A stretch of DNA of 41,726 nt, taken from the NCBI GenBank assembly GCA_003427395.1, contig BFEA01000905.1:208455-250180 (forward strand). The letters are read 5' to 3'. The position numbers and the translations under genes are program-made. Shown piece after piece: positions 20,954 to 31,319 of this stretch. The notes beneath the pieces are model-generated. The model was not told the DNA's origin, ran no database searches, and saw nothing but the letters and a program-made list of their open reading frames with translations. The first letter of the stretch is position 1; each line of letters begins with the position of its first letter. Origin of the DNA: Chara braunii. Lineage: Eukaryota; Streptophyta; Charophyceae; Charales; Characeae.

Positions 20954-21928
20954 GGGACTCATGAAGAGACCCTAATCAGAGTTATACGAGAGCTGGTCGA
21001 TAGAGTTGACACAATAAAAAGAGGGTCAGATATTGCGAGAGCAAAGAGGCCGGATGAGATGATTTCATGATTTAGATGACCTCAAGTAAATGATTTCCCA
21101 GATGAATATGAATTATTTGGGCTCAGTTATGGATTGGCAGATAAACAGCAACTCAAGCACCTTCTATCTTATTGTGATACTGACTCGAGGTTGACAGTTC
21201 AAGAGTTGATGGAAGGGGCTACAACATGAGAAGAAGTCAAAGAGAGAACGGAGAAAGAATTTAAGAAAAACTTTGTCCAAACCACCACTAAGGATCTTCT
21301 CAACATCAGGAGAGCTAAGTGTGACACCTTCAATGTCTTCCTTCAAACTTTCATCCGAACAGCCAGAAGAATCCCATATTTAGATGAAGTTGAAAGATGC
21401 CATATTTTTCTGACTAATTTTACAGATAATGAGAGACAAACGGTTCTCAATCAAGCTCAGCACTAGCATCTCAGATGGGATGAAATGGTTGCAATAATCA
21501 GAACTCTGCCTACGATCTTACGCAAGAAGTGGTCACTGGATCAGATCAGTACACTGGCTAAAGACTGGGAGACCGAAAATTATATGAGCAGAGGGAACAA
21601 TTTGAGTGATGAAAATCTCATTCAACGGGTTATGGCTAATTATATGTCTCTTAATCATGCTATGAATGAAAAAGGGAAGAAGAAAGCAGAAAGTAAGAGG
21701 GGATTCCTCCAGATCCAGAAAGAATGGAATAATGATGGAAAAGAGAACAGAGAGAGAAAGAAGTATGATGATCGTCCAAGGAAGAACTTTGTCTGTTATT
21801 ATTGTAGTGAAGGAGGTCATACTGCCACCTACTGTAAACCTCTAGAAGAGGATGTACAAAGTGGGGTAGCTAAAAAGGATGCAATGGGTCATGTCTGTGA
21901 AAGTTCATGGAACAAACTGGATCCTTAA
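20954..21928 (+). pseudogene. gag: gag (capsid and CCHC nucleocapsid), degenerate
   Basis: One frame carries a capsid-like region (KNFVQTTTKDLLNIRR, FLQTFIRTARRIPYLDE, FLTNFTDNERQTVL) typical of retrotransposon gag. A lysine-rich stretch follows, then a single zinc knuckle CYYCSEGGHTATYC at 21794-21835 (C-x2-C-x4-H-x4-C). In-frame stops lie at 21068, 21077, 21227 and 21464, so the product is dead. The last 148 codons from 21485 are open. Gag would form the particle and bind element RNA. The start is not fixed, as the frame may begin upstream. Confidence 0.75.
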
Positions 21929-22064
21929 CATCCTGAAGGTATGAGACTTCTTGCCCTTAAACAATGAAGAAAAAATGAAGAAAAAGAAGAAAAGAAAGAC
22001 CAATGTGAGTGTTCACTTCCTCATTAGTGAATTGTCTATGTAAAAAACAAACGACCCTCTTTCA

Positions 22065-22334
22065 TTGATTGAATTGCCTCTACAGTCTCTAACTTTAATG
22101 GAAGACATGTCTGATGAGGCTTTTTCAAGTGGGTTATCGTTAGGGGAGAGTTTTGCTTCTCGGATTTCTTCTGAGTTGGTGACATTTTCTCCTAGCGAGC
22201 CCGTCTGTTCGGCCAACATGTTGTCTTTTGAGGGTGATACATCACCGGAACTCATCATGGAACCCAGTTCAGTGTTTGGAGAAGTGAGAAATCCTCAAGC
22301 ATGCTTTACGCAACAAATAATAGAGGAAAGGTAG
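22065..22334 (+). other. Spacer open frame between gag and protease
   Basis: 89 codons rich in serine, glutamate and leucine (MSDEAFSSGLSLGESF). It is probably the unstructured gag-protease linker of the polyprotein. No motif is present. Confidence 0.3.
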
Positions 22335-22504
22335 AGAAGAAAGACTGAAGAGACTCTAATTGACATTCTTGATGATCAGCAACCAAACCCTTTCAATTTA
22401 CAAAGAGTGACCAAGGAAAGAAGATAAAATTTACCCTTAAGAGTGAGTTGGAGGATTAAACAATAATTACGGATGTAATTACAAAAATATTAGAAGAAAC
22501 AGAA

Positions 22505-23115
22505 GTGACTTTGTCTTTCAAAGAGGCAACGACGTTAGCACAAAAGTTGAGAGAGGAACTCAAGAAATTAATTGAAAAGAAAAGGATGGAAGTTGATTAC
22601 CTGGGATCAGTCTTCCCCAAACAATTCAACAGGACCTTATCTGGATGTAAGATGAGATTCGCAATCACGGGTTGTGGGTATTTTACTATCTACATTAATC
22701 AGGTGAAAATTCGAGTCTCAGTGAACTCTGGGCGAAAATGATACTTGTCTCTCAGAAGGCAACGGAAGTTTGCGACCAGACCATTGATAGACTCACAAAG
22801 CAAATACTAAGCAATATTGTTGGAAAACTCTTTGTGGCAGGGTTTATTGACAACCCGCTCAATAAGGTTGGGATGATGTCAGTTAAACTATCAGAATTTG
22901 TGGTACTTGATCTAGACCATGATTGTATTCTGGGCACTCCGTTTTTGTACAGGATGAAAGTTGTTCAGTTCTTCAGTCATGAAGGGTCGTCCCGGATTGG
23001 CTTGCAAGACCCGGAGACTCACAGGAACAAATCTTTATGGTATGCACTTCCCATCATCCTAAGCATAAGGTATCAACTAACTCAATCAGAAAGGAAAAAT
23101 CTGTTGAGAAGATAA
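22505..23115 (+). pseudogene. pol: pol: retropepsin-like protease, frameshifted
   Basis: FKEATTLAQKLREEL and DYLGSVFPKQF lead to VKIRVSVNSGRK at 22706-22741. A +1/-1 shift follows and the frame continues MILVSQKATEVCDQTIDRL and DLDHDCILGTPFLYRMKV. The pattern is that of Ty3 aspartic proteases: D-S/T-G followed by hydrophobics, then the D-x-ILG-x-PF flap-side motif. The catalytic D is replaced by N (codon AAC at 22724), and the active-site loop also carries the frameshift, so the enzyme is inactive. It would cleave the gag-pol polyprotein. Confidence 0.65.
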
Positions 23116-23686
23116 GGAAGATAAAAAAAAAAAACAAGCAAGAGTTTGAGGAGGAAGTCTTAGTTGATATTAATCAGATTTCAAAGATGATGAAAGTAAT
23201 TGGCAAGCTGAAAGATGTAAATGAGTCTGAAGTAGGTGTACGATTACCAAAATGTGTCTTTGTACTTAGTAATCTTTGAATTACCTTTTCTGAATTGAAC
23301 ATAGTTTGGGCAGATTGAGGCATTTAAGAAGGCATTTGAAACTGCTAAGGGTGGAAAGATGGAATTAAAATTTGCATCAACTCATCATTTTTCAAGAAAA
23401 TAGTCACTGGGTCAAAAAGAAAATACAAGTCCAATGGGCTAAAGAAGAACCCAGTGACAGTCCTAATTGAAAAAGATTATGATGACGCACTGAGAAAGAA
23501 AAGAGAATTATTAAAGCATTAAGGAAATCTGCAAAGTTGGGGAATAGAGTCAGGGAAATGTTTGACACGATAAAGATAGGTTTAGATAAATTCATCTTGC
23601 CTAAAGAGAAAGAATATATTTTCAAGATGCGTTAAGAGTTCTCTTGTACATTTTCCTCTAATGATGAAGAGAGAGGACGGTTAGAC
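23116..23686 (+). other. Protease to reverse-transcriptase linker, degenerate
   Basis: Contains a lysine/glutamate-rich segment (KIKKKNKQEFEEE) and scattered pieces in different frames, for example NGLKKNPVTVLIEKDYDDA and FILPKEKEYIF, interrupted by stops. It reads as the decayed N-terminal part of pol before the fingers domain. No separate gene is called. Confidence 0.4.
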
Positions 23687-24541
23687 GTGGATATGATCAA
23701 GATGACAAATATCTGGACAGTTGATCATATCCCGTGGAATGACAGACCAACCAAGTATGCCCTGAAGGAAGAAGCAGAGGTAGTAAAGTATCTTGACAAG
23801 AAGATTGTCTCCAATGTTGCTGAACCTGCTGATGGTCCGTATGCTAACCACTACTTCTGTTTTTGGAAACCAGGGAGCGGACTTAGGCGGATACAAAATT
23901 TTCAAAACCTCAACTCAGTAATGGTACGTGATGCAGGAAGTCTCTCAAATGCCGATCTCCTTTCTGAATCCTTTGCTGGTCGATGCATTTATTCCTTAAT
24001 TGATTTATATTCTGGCTGTGATCAGTTTTCCATTGATCCTACTAGTCGAGTAATGACTGTTATGCACACGCCGAGGGGCCTCATTCAAATGTGTATGGTA
24101 CCTCAAGGTTGAACGAATGGTGTGGCAGTGGTTCAAAGGGATATGATCCAAGTCATGCAGGACATCTCTCCTGAGATAATCAGTCCTTACATTGATGATA
24201 ACCTTGTGAAGGGACTCACAGTAAGAGATAAGACTTCAGTCGCTGATGGAGTCGGAAAGTTTGTCTGCGAACATGCCGAAGGAGTAAAGATGGTCCTAGA
24301 GCGACTCCAAGAATATAACATGACTGCCAGTGGACCAAAGTCCCTTCTCTTTCAAACAGAGGTAACCATCTTGGGCTTTGAATGTTTCCCCAATCCTACG
24401 AACCCCGACCCTAAAAAGATAGATAAAATTTTGAACTGGTCTCTGTCTCTCAAGCGAGTGATACACGTCAGAAGCTTCTTGGATGTCTGTGGATGCTGGA
24501 TGATTTTCATTCCTCATTTGCTACCCTTGCAGCACCTTTAA
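23687..24541 (+). pseudogene. pol: pol: reverse transcriptase, one internal stop
   Basis: Blocks in order are GSGLRRIQNFQNLNSV, AGRCIYSLIDLYSGCDQF (first catalytic aspartate), HTPRGLIQMCMVPQG, then a TGA at 24110, TNGVAVVQRDM, and PYIDDNLVKG with the YxDD box at 24188-24199. Then come the thumb motifs LLFQTEVTILGFEC and LNWSLSLKRVIHVRSFLDVCG. Order and motifs are those of Ty3/gypsy reverse transcriptase. The TGA falls where the family has the tryptophan of PQGWTN. It would copy element RNA into DNA. Confidence 0.85.
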
Positions 24542-24598
24542 AAAAGATGGTGAGATAAGAGGTTGACTTATCTTATACTGAGAAAAAATAATTTTTTG

Positions 24599-24972
24599 CA
24601 GAAACTTTACAATAAATTAAAAAATGGAGGTGTAGTGCTGGGGGTGGTTTTCTATGATTATGAGGAAGGAAGACCCTTCATCATCGAGGCAGATGGGAGA
24701 CCAATAACTCTTGGTGGTGTGCTTATTCAAAAAGATGTGAATGGAAAAAAAAAAACTTGAGATTTGAGAGTAGAACTCTCAACTGTATAAAAAGAGGCGA
24801 CACCCAGTTTAGAAAAGAGTTATTAGCAATCATCCATTGCCTCAGGTGCTTCAGGCACTATGTACTTGGAAGAAGATTCATCCTAAGGACTGATGCATCT
24901 GTTGTGATAGGTGCTATTAAAAAGCATCAACAAGTGGATCTAACGGTAAGCAGGTGGATTGCTTTTATCTAG
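24599..24972 (+). pseudogene. pol: pol: RNase H, frameshifted at an A run
   Basis: FIIEADGRPITLGGVLIQKD holds the first catalytic aspartate. FRKELLAIIHCLRCFRHYVLG holds the glutamate and FILRTDASVVIGAI the next aspartate. The two parts are in different frames, with the shift inside the A tract at about 24746-24756. A following segment just past a TAG (RWIAFI, then NFDFKPKKI and RADNLSRIEW) matches the tether that follows RNase H in Ty3 elements. The enzyme would remove RNA from RNA-DNA hybrids. Confidence 0.8.
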
Positions 24973-25551
24973 AATTTTGATTTTAAACCGAAAAAGATTC
25001 CTACTGTAAAAAAACGAGCAGATAACCTGAGTCGAATTGAATGGACAAAAAAAAAAGACGAAAATATTAATGGGACAATAGAGGAATCTGCCTATGTTGA
25101 TAATTTCTTGAATGATGAAGACGATGAAGATTACAAGGCGCCAAGTTCCTATAAATGGAGCTTATGGCATGAAGAGAGAGACAACTGAGGGGAAATCCCT
25201 GAAACTTATGTTTATAAATTAATTCTTGAGAAAGAAGAAGAGGAAGAGCGGAACGACTGGTATACTAAGGTCAATGCAACACATGAACTAGGGGAGAGTT
25301 CCGACTCAAAGAATGAAGAAGAGGTTAAGAAGAGAGAAAAAAGGATATCATTTATCGTTGAAGAATATAATGAAATTTATCAAGAGATTGAGAAGAAAAT
25401 GGAAAGAGAACGGTTGAAGAAATACAACTGCAAAGAATAAAGGAAAAAGTTTAGATTAAAAAGAGGACAACTCTTCGTGAATGACAATTAAGGTTTGCCT
25501 CCACTGAGAATTATCTGTGGGAAAGAGAGACAACCGAAAATAATTGTTGCT
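24973..25551 (+). other. Charged linker between RNase H and integrase
   Basis: Acidic and lysine-rich, for example NFLNDEDDEDYKAPSS and LEKEEEEERNDWY, in one main frame with stops at 24970, 25186 and 25438. A short KRGQLFVNDN piece before the integrase finger is typical of the pre-HHCC region. It is longer than usual for the family. Confidence 0.5.
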
Positions 25552-26524
25552 GTACATGAAGGGGTTGCTGGTGGCCACAGGCCGCTGAAGCAACTTACTC
25601 TAAGACGGTTAAACTCTACTTCTGGCCTGGCATGAGAGACATCATCTACAGATTCTATAAGTTATGTGTGTTATGTCAGAAGAGGTCTACAACAAAAATG
25701 ATTGAGCCTTTATTTCCTACTATCCTGGTAGAGTCAGGGAGTCGAGTTCACTTGGATCGCACCACTATGCTCTTAGGCAGAGGTAGTATGAGATACATAC
25801 TTAATATGAGGAATAATATTTCTGGATACATTGAGGCAAAAACTATGAAGAGAAAGACAACCGAGTAAGTGGCTGACTGGATAAAGGAAGTCTATCTCAG
25901 ATACCCCTTCATCAGAGAGTCTGTCTCAGATAGAGGATCTGAATTTAGAAAATGAAATTGTAAGAAGAACAACCCTCAGACAGGGTATCAGAATTCGATA
26001 TGTAAGTACATAAAATCCTCAAGCAAATGCACATGTCGAAAGAGGTCATAGAACTTTAAAAAATTTATTGCCTAAATGGTATGAAGGGAACTTCAGTAAC
26101 TGGCCGAAAGTACTGGAGCTGCAGATTATGCTGACAACATCACTATCAAGAGAACCACCGGTTATGCTCCATTCACTCTATGGTATAACCGGTATGTTGC
26201 TCCGCCTATTGAGAGTATAATCAAAACATGGTCAAGTCAAGAGATTGACAGAGAGTATTATATTTTAGAGCTTCTTCAGATCAAAATGAGGCATATATTA
26301 GAGGTTGATCAGGCAGTGATGGATGCTGCAGAAAGAATGACAACCAACAGACTGTCAGATCAAGAGAGATGAAACAAGAAGAGATGTATAAAGAAAGAAA
26401 AACTAAAGGTTAGTGACGTTGTCCTCTTGTTCGATAATTCCCTTGAGACAAAGTGGACCACACGATTGAAGCCCAGATAGCTCGGTCCCTACATAATTAC
26501 TGGGGAAGAAGAAGACAAAGTCTA
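25552..26524 (+). pseudogene. pol: pol: DD35E integrase, degenerate
   Basis: The zinc finger is HEGVAGGH (two histidines), then FWPGMRDII and KLCVLCQKR (two cysteines), split by a frameshift. In the core, HLDRTTML has aspartate 1 (codon 25755), VSDRGSEF aspartate 2 (25929), and PQANAHVERGH the glutamate (26038). About 35 residues separate the last two, the canonical spacing. TGYAPFTLWYNRY and VSDVVLLFDNS lead to a C-terminal KPR-stop-LGPYIITG, where TAG at 26478 replaces a tryptophan. There are at least two frameshifts. It would insert the cDNA into the genome. Its position after RNase H marks Ty3/gypsy order. Confidence 0.8.
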
Positions 26525-26951
26525 ATGAGATATCAGAGATGGATGGTTCAAGAGTTCATGATATGGTGTTATGATCAATACTTCGCAAGTTCATTTTTAG
26601 AGATCCTAACCTGCTGTGTGTCTTTTTAATGGAGAACGGGGGAATTAAACTCCCATTGAATCCCGTTAAATTCGAAAAAATCCCGTTGAATTCGCGTGAA
26701 ACATGAAAATAGGTCGTTCCCACTCTTTTCGAAAAAATGGAATTGATGAGCAGGGTCCGGAACACGTGGCTCTAGGCAAAAAAAAAAACAAAAAAAAAAC
26801 GACCCCTGAAGCACCTCTTAAACCACCGAATTAGACCAACACCGACCAGCCTGGCACCCGCCACTCACCAACCCCCCGACACCAGTCCCCAAACCTACCC
26901 GGAAGCCCTCTAAGCCATTCGCCCTCACATCCCTCAACTCCTAATGCCCCA

Positions 26952-27115
26952 GTTATGTGTGTATGTGTATTGTGTGTGCGCGTATGTGTGTATGTATGTG
27001 CCTGCGCATGAGAGTGTGTCTATGCATAAATATGAATGTATGCACGTGTGTTTGTGTATGTTTGTGTTTGTAAATGTGTGTGTGTGTGTGTGCGTGTGTG
27101 CATGAATGTTAGCGT
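26952..27115. repeat. TG/TA-rich simple repeat
   Basis: An imperfect (TG)n tract with ATG and CG interruptions, including an unbroken (TG)8-9 near 27074-27092. Alternating purine-pyrimidine sequence of this length can adopt Z-DNA. Confidence 0.75.
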
Positions 27116-27580
27116 ATGTCCATTGTTTCCCTTTTGAGGAATAGAGTTTTTTACCGTTGAAAACTGGGGGCGGGCGATATGGGTTTGGGCGGGCGATTTG
27201 GGTAAAAGTTTTTTTTTTTTTCCTCTTCTACTGCATCTTCCCAGAAACAAAGTATCCAAGCATTCTGCTGTTTGTTACCAAGTAACGAAATCTAGAACGG
27301 ACTGCCATGCCTCGTTGGCAGGGCTTGCTAAGAAAAGAAAAGAAAAGAAAAAACATGCTCACCTTTGCCACGAGAGCTGTGGACTCCACTCTGACCAAAT
27401 GTGCAAAATGAGCATGAATCTGGTAGAACATAGGTAGAGACACTGCTAGTAGTTTAGAGCTTGAAATGCCATTTTTCCTGGCCGCATGTGGGGCGGCACA
27501 ACCCTCAGTAGCTTGCTATTCGTTTTTCAGGTTTTCTTTTTTTTCCCTCTTGCGATCCAAGAATCTAGGCTACATCCAGC

Positions 27581-27945
27581 GGCCTAGCTCAGTTGATTAG
27601 GCACGCAAGCGGCATTCAGGAGGTTGTGGGTTCAATCCCCGCGTATGGCACTCTCAATGCCAACCAACTGAGATAGTCACCTGGATCCTCCAAGTCTGTA
27701 TTAGCAAGGTCTTCAACCAACACGGCTGGGAGGCACCCCCTGTCCCTACTATCCTACCTCAGTGTGACCAGCACTGAGGACCATCAGCCTACCAGTATTG
27801 AGGGCAACTTGGACCACACAGCAGTGACAAACACCAGGGTTGGGCCAACCTCCCAGCCCTAATAGAAGCGGAGGCGGACGAACCATGCTGTACGGGAACT
27901 TCGGACGCCAGACTCATGCAAAAATGTTACAGGCCCAATTCTATG
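27581..27945 (+). mobile_element. tRNA-derived SINE-like sequence
   Basis: The head at 27581-27650 carries an A-box-like TAGCTCAGTTGATTAGG (27585-27601) and a B-box GGTTCAATCCC (27629-27639) at tRNA-like spacing. The T-arm can pair (GTGGG with CCCGC). The acceptor stem does not pair well and there is no proper anticodon arm, so this is not a working tRNA gene. A non-tRNA body of about 290 bp follows. It is GC-richer than its surroundings and gives way to a T-rich tail near 27950. Ends and target duplication were not established. Confidence 0.5.
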
Positions 27946-27949
27946 TGTG

Positions 27950-28325
27950 TGTGTCCTTTTTACTTTTTTTTTATTTGCTTTTTGTGGTTTTGATTCTTTA
28001 AAAATACACGAAGTTATAAAAAAAAAAAAAAAAAAAATTGTTGTATATCTTTGAAAAATCTGCAAACCTATATTTTTTATTTGTTTTTCTGTTTTTGTTT
28101 CAGCCCTTAAAAAATTTGTGTAAAACCCAAAAAAAAAAACACTCATTTCATTTTGGTTCTTATTTTTTCATTGTGTGTTAATGTTTTTGATTTTTAAAAA
28201 TACATTTAAACATAAAAAAATAAAAATAAAAATATAGGGTTGTAGTCCTCGAAAAAAACCTACAACCCCATATTTATTTGTTTTTTTTTTGGATAATTTT
28301 TAGCCCAAGAAAAAAATCATCGCGG
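27950..28325. repeat. Two-copy AT-rich duplication (~200-bp unit)
   Basis: Copy 1 (about 27955-28150) and copy 2 (about 28160-28325) share in order a TTGATTYTTTAAAAATACA string, an A-rich tract after ATAAA, TTGTTGTA/GGTTGTAG, a CCTA...ATATTT...TATTTGTTTTT string and TTTTAGCCC/TTTCAGCCC. Long A and T runs make the lengths uncertain. Confidence 0.45.
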
Positions 28326-28438
28326 ACCCCGTTAATTCGCGTCCAACGCTCATTTGAACGGGAGTTTAATGCAAATTCAACGCGCATTGAATTTTCCAAC
28401 GCGGAACCCGCGTTGAATTCAAAATCGGACACAGAGCT

Positions 28439-28890
28439 GACCTGGTCCCTACAATGATCACTAAAAAAGGAAAGAATGGTTAGTCATCCAGTAAGAGAAC
28501 TGCTTCAGAAAGCTGAGAGAAGTATAGTGAGATAGAGAAGCGCTGCAAAGACAATAACTTCAGCAGACTTTGACTACTCTTGCATTGTCAATTCAGTATG
28601 TCAATTCTCAGCATGTAAAATTCTGACGCGAGAGGTATGAGAAATATTTTTCAAATGATTTGTACTCGTTTCTGCATTTTGAATTAATTTCATTATTTTT
28701 ATAAGTGACAGAGACGAAGAGATCAAGGTATCATGAAAACTGGACCGCAGTTGATCCACAAACATCAAATCCCTGAGTGGGGAGTAACTGTGAAGTGCAG
28801 TTGCAGTGATATTCAGTTTAGAGAACTCGTGGCTGTGGTACATCAAAAGAGTAGCAAGTTTTGATCTCATGATGAAGAGGAAATCTGACG
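28439..28890. other. No recognised feature
   Basis: Part of the 3' internal region of the giant element. Short broken frames only. Confidence 0.35.
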
Positions 28891-29071
28891 GGCATAAAAG
28901 AAGTTCGGCTCTATCCGACTAGAAAGTTGTTAGTAGAGGGATTTTATGTCTTCTGACTAAGTTGTCTGTCCAAGAGAGCTATCAAGAAGATAGGCATAAA
29001 GAAGTTCAGCCTTGCTTGACCGGAGAGTTGTCGGAATGGGGATTTTGTGTTTCTTGACTAAGTTGTCTATC
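28891..29071. repeat. Two direct repeats of ~80 bp, 102 bp apart
   Basis: 28891-28970 and 28993-29071 both run GGCATAAA, GAAGTTC, a CCGACT/GACCGG string, AGTTGT, GGGATTTT, GTGT/ATGT, and TTGACTAAGTTGTCT near the end. A looser relation continues in 29080-29250, where GATGAGGG...GAGACCT and GAGGTCTC strings recur. Non-coding. Confidence 0.5.
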
Positions 29072-30640
29072 TTTTTTCCTAGATGAGGGAACAAACCTCT
29101 ATGAGATCATTATTTCTACACTTCTTTAAGGTTTACGGGAGGTCTCTTGGGAGTATTCTCAGATGAGGGTAGAGACCTGTCTGGGATCAGCACTTCGTAT
29201 TTCCTGAGGCTGAAATGAGGTCTCAAGGAGGTGCATTGTCGGTTGTCACTTGTTGCTGTTCAGTGCCTCTTGAGACTGAAGCAACGTCTCTTGAGAAATA
29301 TCTATTCTGTTATCTGAGGCATGGATTGTCTGACTATGGGCATGAGCTGTTTGTTTGATTGTTTGTGCCTAGGATTTTATTCTCTAACCTGAAGATGCGT
29401 TGATTGTCGGGGCTAGCCAGAGCCTTACCGCAGTAGGTTGCAATCTGGTGGGGTCAGCAGCTCCCCGACACGAGTGTCCAATTCCGTAGTTGACTGAGGC
29501 TAAGACTCCGGGAGTCTGGCCTATGAGGTCAAAACGGGTCAGCTGGAACCCTACCGCAGTCAGAGGTTGCAATCCAGTGAGGTTCGCCAGAACTTGGAAC
29601 CGTGGTTAGACCGGGTCCCTGTGACACGTTAAAAAATCTCGGCGGGGCAGCCAGCACCCTAGGCCCAAAACTGATGGGTGAGTTGGTCCCCGATCGCAGT
29701 GGTCAAATCCGGATATTGGATAGCTGGACTGACGGGAGGTTTACTGTCATAGGGCGACCAGAACCGCTATAGTCTGGGTGTCCCGGCAAGAGTGCCAAAG
29801 GGGCATCATACTCGAGTAGTGGGTACAGTGGTCCTGACCTGGAGGCAGGTTAAAGGGGCTGTCAAGACAAATGGTCTGATTAGTCCTGGCTTGAGGTGGG
29901 CCGAACAAGGGTTGTCAGGCTGACGGGAGGTCCATCACCCCTGACCTCTGGTAGGCCAAAACCAAGGCAATCAATAATTTTTGTGTGTGAAGAGCTGGTA
30001 TGTTATTTATTATTTTATTATGGGGTTTTACTTATTTAATTGATTTAATTATTGCTTTATGATTGCTTGTCTGGGAGTCTGTGTATTGGGGAACAGGTGG
30101 GTATGAACTTGTTGTTTTACTGGTTCACATGAAGTTTCTGGACGAGAGTAAGGAAAAAGGGTTTGGTATCCCCTCCCTTTTCATCTGAGAAGTTGAGGAG
30201 ACGCCTCACTCAGATCAGGGAAAGAGAACGGGATTTGGTATCCATTTCAGGTGCTTGAGAAGTTGAGGAGACGTTTTACAAAAGGGTTTGGTATATCCTA
30301 TCCCCAGCATGGCAGACAGAATGACTGTCCTTAGTGTTAATATTGTATGGACAATATCCCTGGCATCACTGTCAAGACAAAGGGCAATGTAACTTCCCCG
30401 CTGAAAAGGTTCAGCGGCAAGTCAAGCCAGCAGCAGAGGAGAAAGGGAGATAAAATCCTTTTTAAACTTATTTGGTGGCCGACAGAGCGGCCTGGTTCAG
30501 AAGGAACCTGCATCCCCCACCTCAAGGTATTCAAACTCTTAAGCCAGGGACGCTATGGAATAGACTGAGAAATTAAGGTAAGGGGAAAACTCAGAAGTTG
30601 ATGGAAAGGATATCTTGCTTATGTAAGAGAAAAAAAATTA
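29072..30640. repeat. 3' internal region with several short direct repeats
   Basis: Two copies of an ACCGCAGT...AGGTTGCAATC(T/C)(G/A)GTG phrase occur near 29428-29455 and 29552-29580. Two copies of GAGAAGTTGAGGAGACG occur near 30187 and 30249, each next to a GGTTTGGTAT/GGATTTGGTAT string. The base composition is G-rich at 29380-29960. A 73-codon open frame at 30347-30568 has no recognisable motif. No supported gene was found. Confidence 0.4.
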
Positions 30641-30647
30641 CCATGAA

Positions 30648-30953
30648 TTATATCTGGAGCAGGGAGAGAAGGAAGAAAATGCAGCAGAGGGTGCAACTCT
30701 TGAACTGAGGAAGAGAAGGAGCCATGCATGGTCCAGGTGGAGGCACTGCGAGCACTAACGCTCTGCTTGCCACAGAAGTAGTGGGGGCTCTGGGAGAGTA
30801 AGGGGGATAAGTGGTGCCCAGTGCACCATTGCGCGCCTCGAATATCTTTTGAAAATACTCCATCCTCGTAGGGGATGGAGTTCTCTCATACCAACCTACG
30901 AAAGGCTGGTGCTGATATGGCCTCACATCAGAGCCATATCCCCGCACTTCCAC
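30648..30953 (-). CDS. Antisense open frame between integrase and 3' LTR
   Basis: 101 codons on the - strand starting in a favourable context (GAGGAGGATGG). The first half reads GYGSDVRPYQHQPFVGWY and TRMEYFQKIFEARNGAL. The second half is proline- and alanine-rich, with a cysteine-rich hydrophobic tail. No family is recognised. Several plant Tat-group elements carry an antisense frame in just this place, which is the only reason to list it. It could be chance. Confidence 0.2.
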   Translation of the reverse strand: MEVRGYGSDVRPYQHQPFVGWYERTPSPTRMEYFQKIFEARNGALGTTYPPYSPRAPTTSVASRALVLAVPPPGPCMAPSLPQFKSCTLCCIFFLLSLLQI

Positions 30954-31319
30954 CTCCTCCTCCTCTCAACTGAACTCGCATCGTGCGCGAACTGGCGGCT
31001 CTTCACGCGCCTTCCCTGTCCTACCACCTATTCCTCTTCCCTGTCCCCTACGTGCCGCAGGCATGGTGCACATGTGCCTATAGAGATTGAGACTGAGAGA
31101 ATATTGCGAGAGGGGACGCGTTACTGAGGGGAAAAGGAGAACGATTGTGCGGACCACGTGCTGCAGCTATGTGATAAGATAAGAGAAATGTGCAGTGGGT
31201 ATCACGGCAAAACGAAGATTGACAACTAGCGTAGAGTTGCGGTACAAAGCTCTACAATGGGCTACATTACTAGTGAGTAGATGAGCTCTTGATTCACACT
31301 ATTTTATACCATTCAGCCA

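Larger units (their letters stand above)
26625..28438. other. Probable nested block between related ends
   Basis: The block begins with ATGGAGAACGGGGGAATTAAACTCCC and a CCGTTGAATTCGCG string. It ends with GAACGGGAGTTTAATGCAAATTC and CGCGTTGAATTC. The complement of the right side shares TTAAACTCCCGTT and the GTTGAATTCGCG-type strings with the left. This suggests imperfect inverted ends of an inserted element of about 1.8 kb. It contains a C-rich tract (26800-26950), a TG-rich tract, the SINE-like sequence and an AT-rich duplication. No protein is encoded. Exact ends and target duplication could not be fixed. Confidence 0.3.

Noticed and set aside
27581-27650. Functional tRNA gene
   Set aside because: Acceptor stem pairs poorly and no anticodon arm can be drawn, so it is SINE-like instead.
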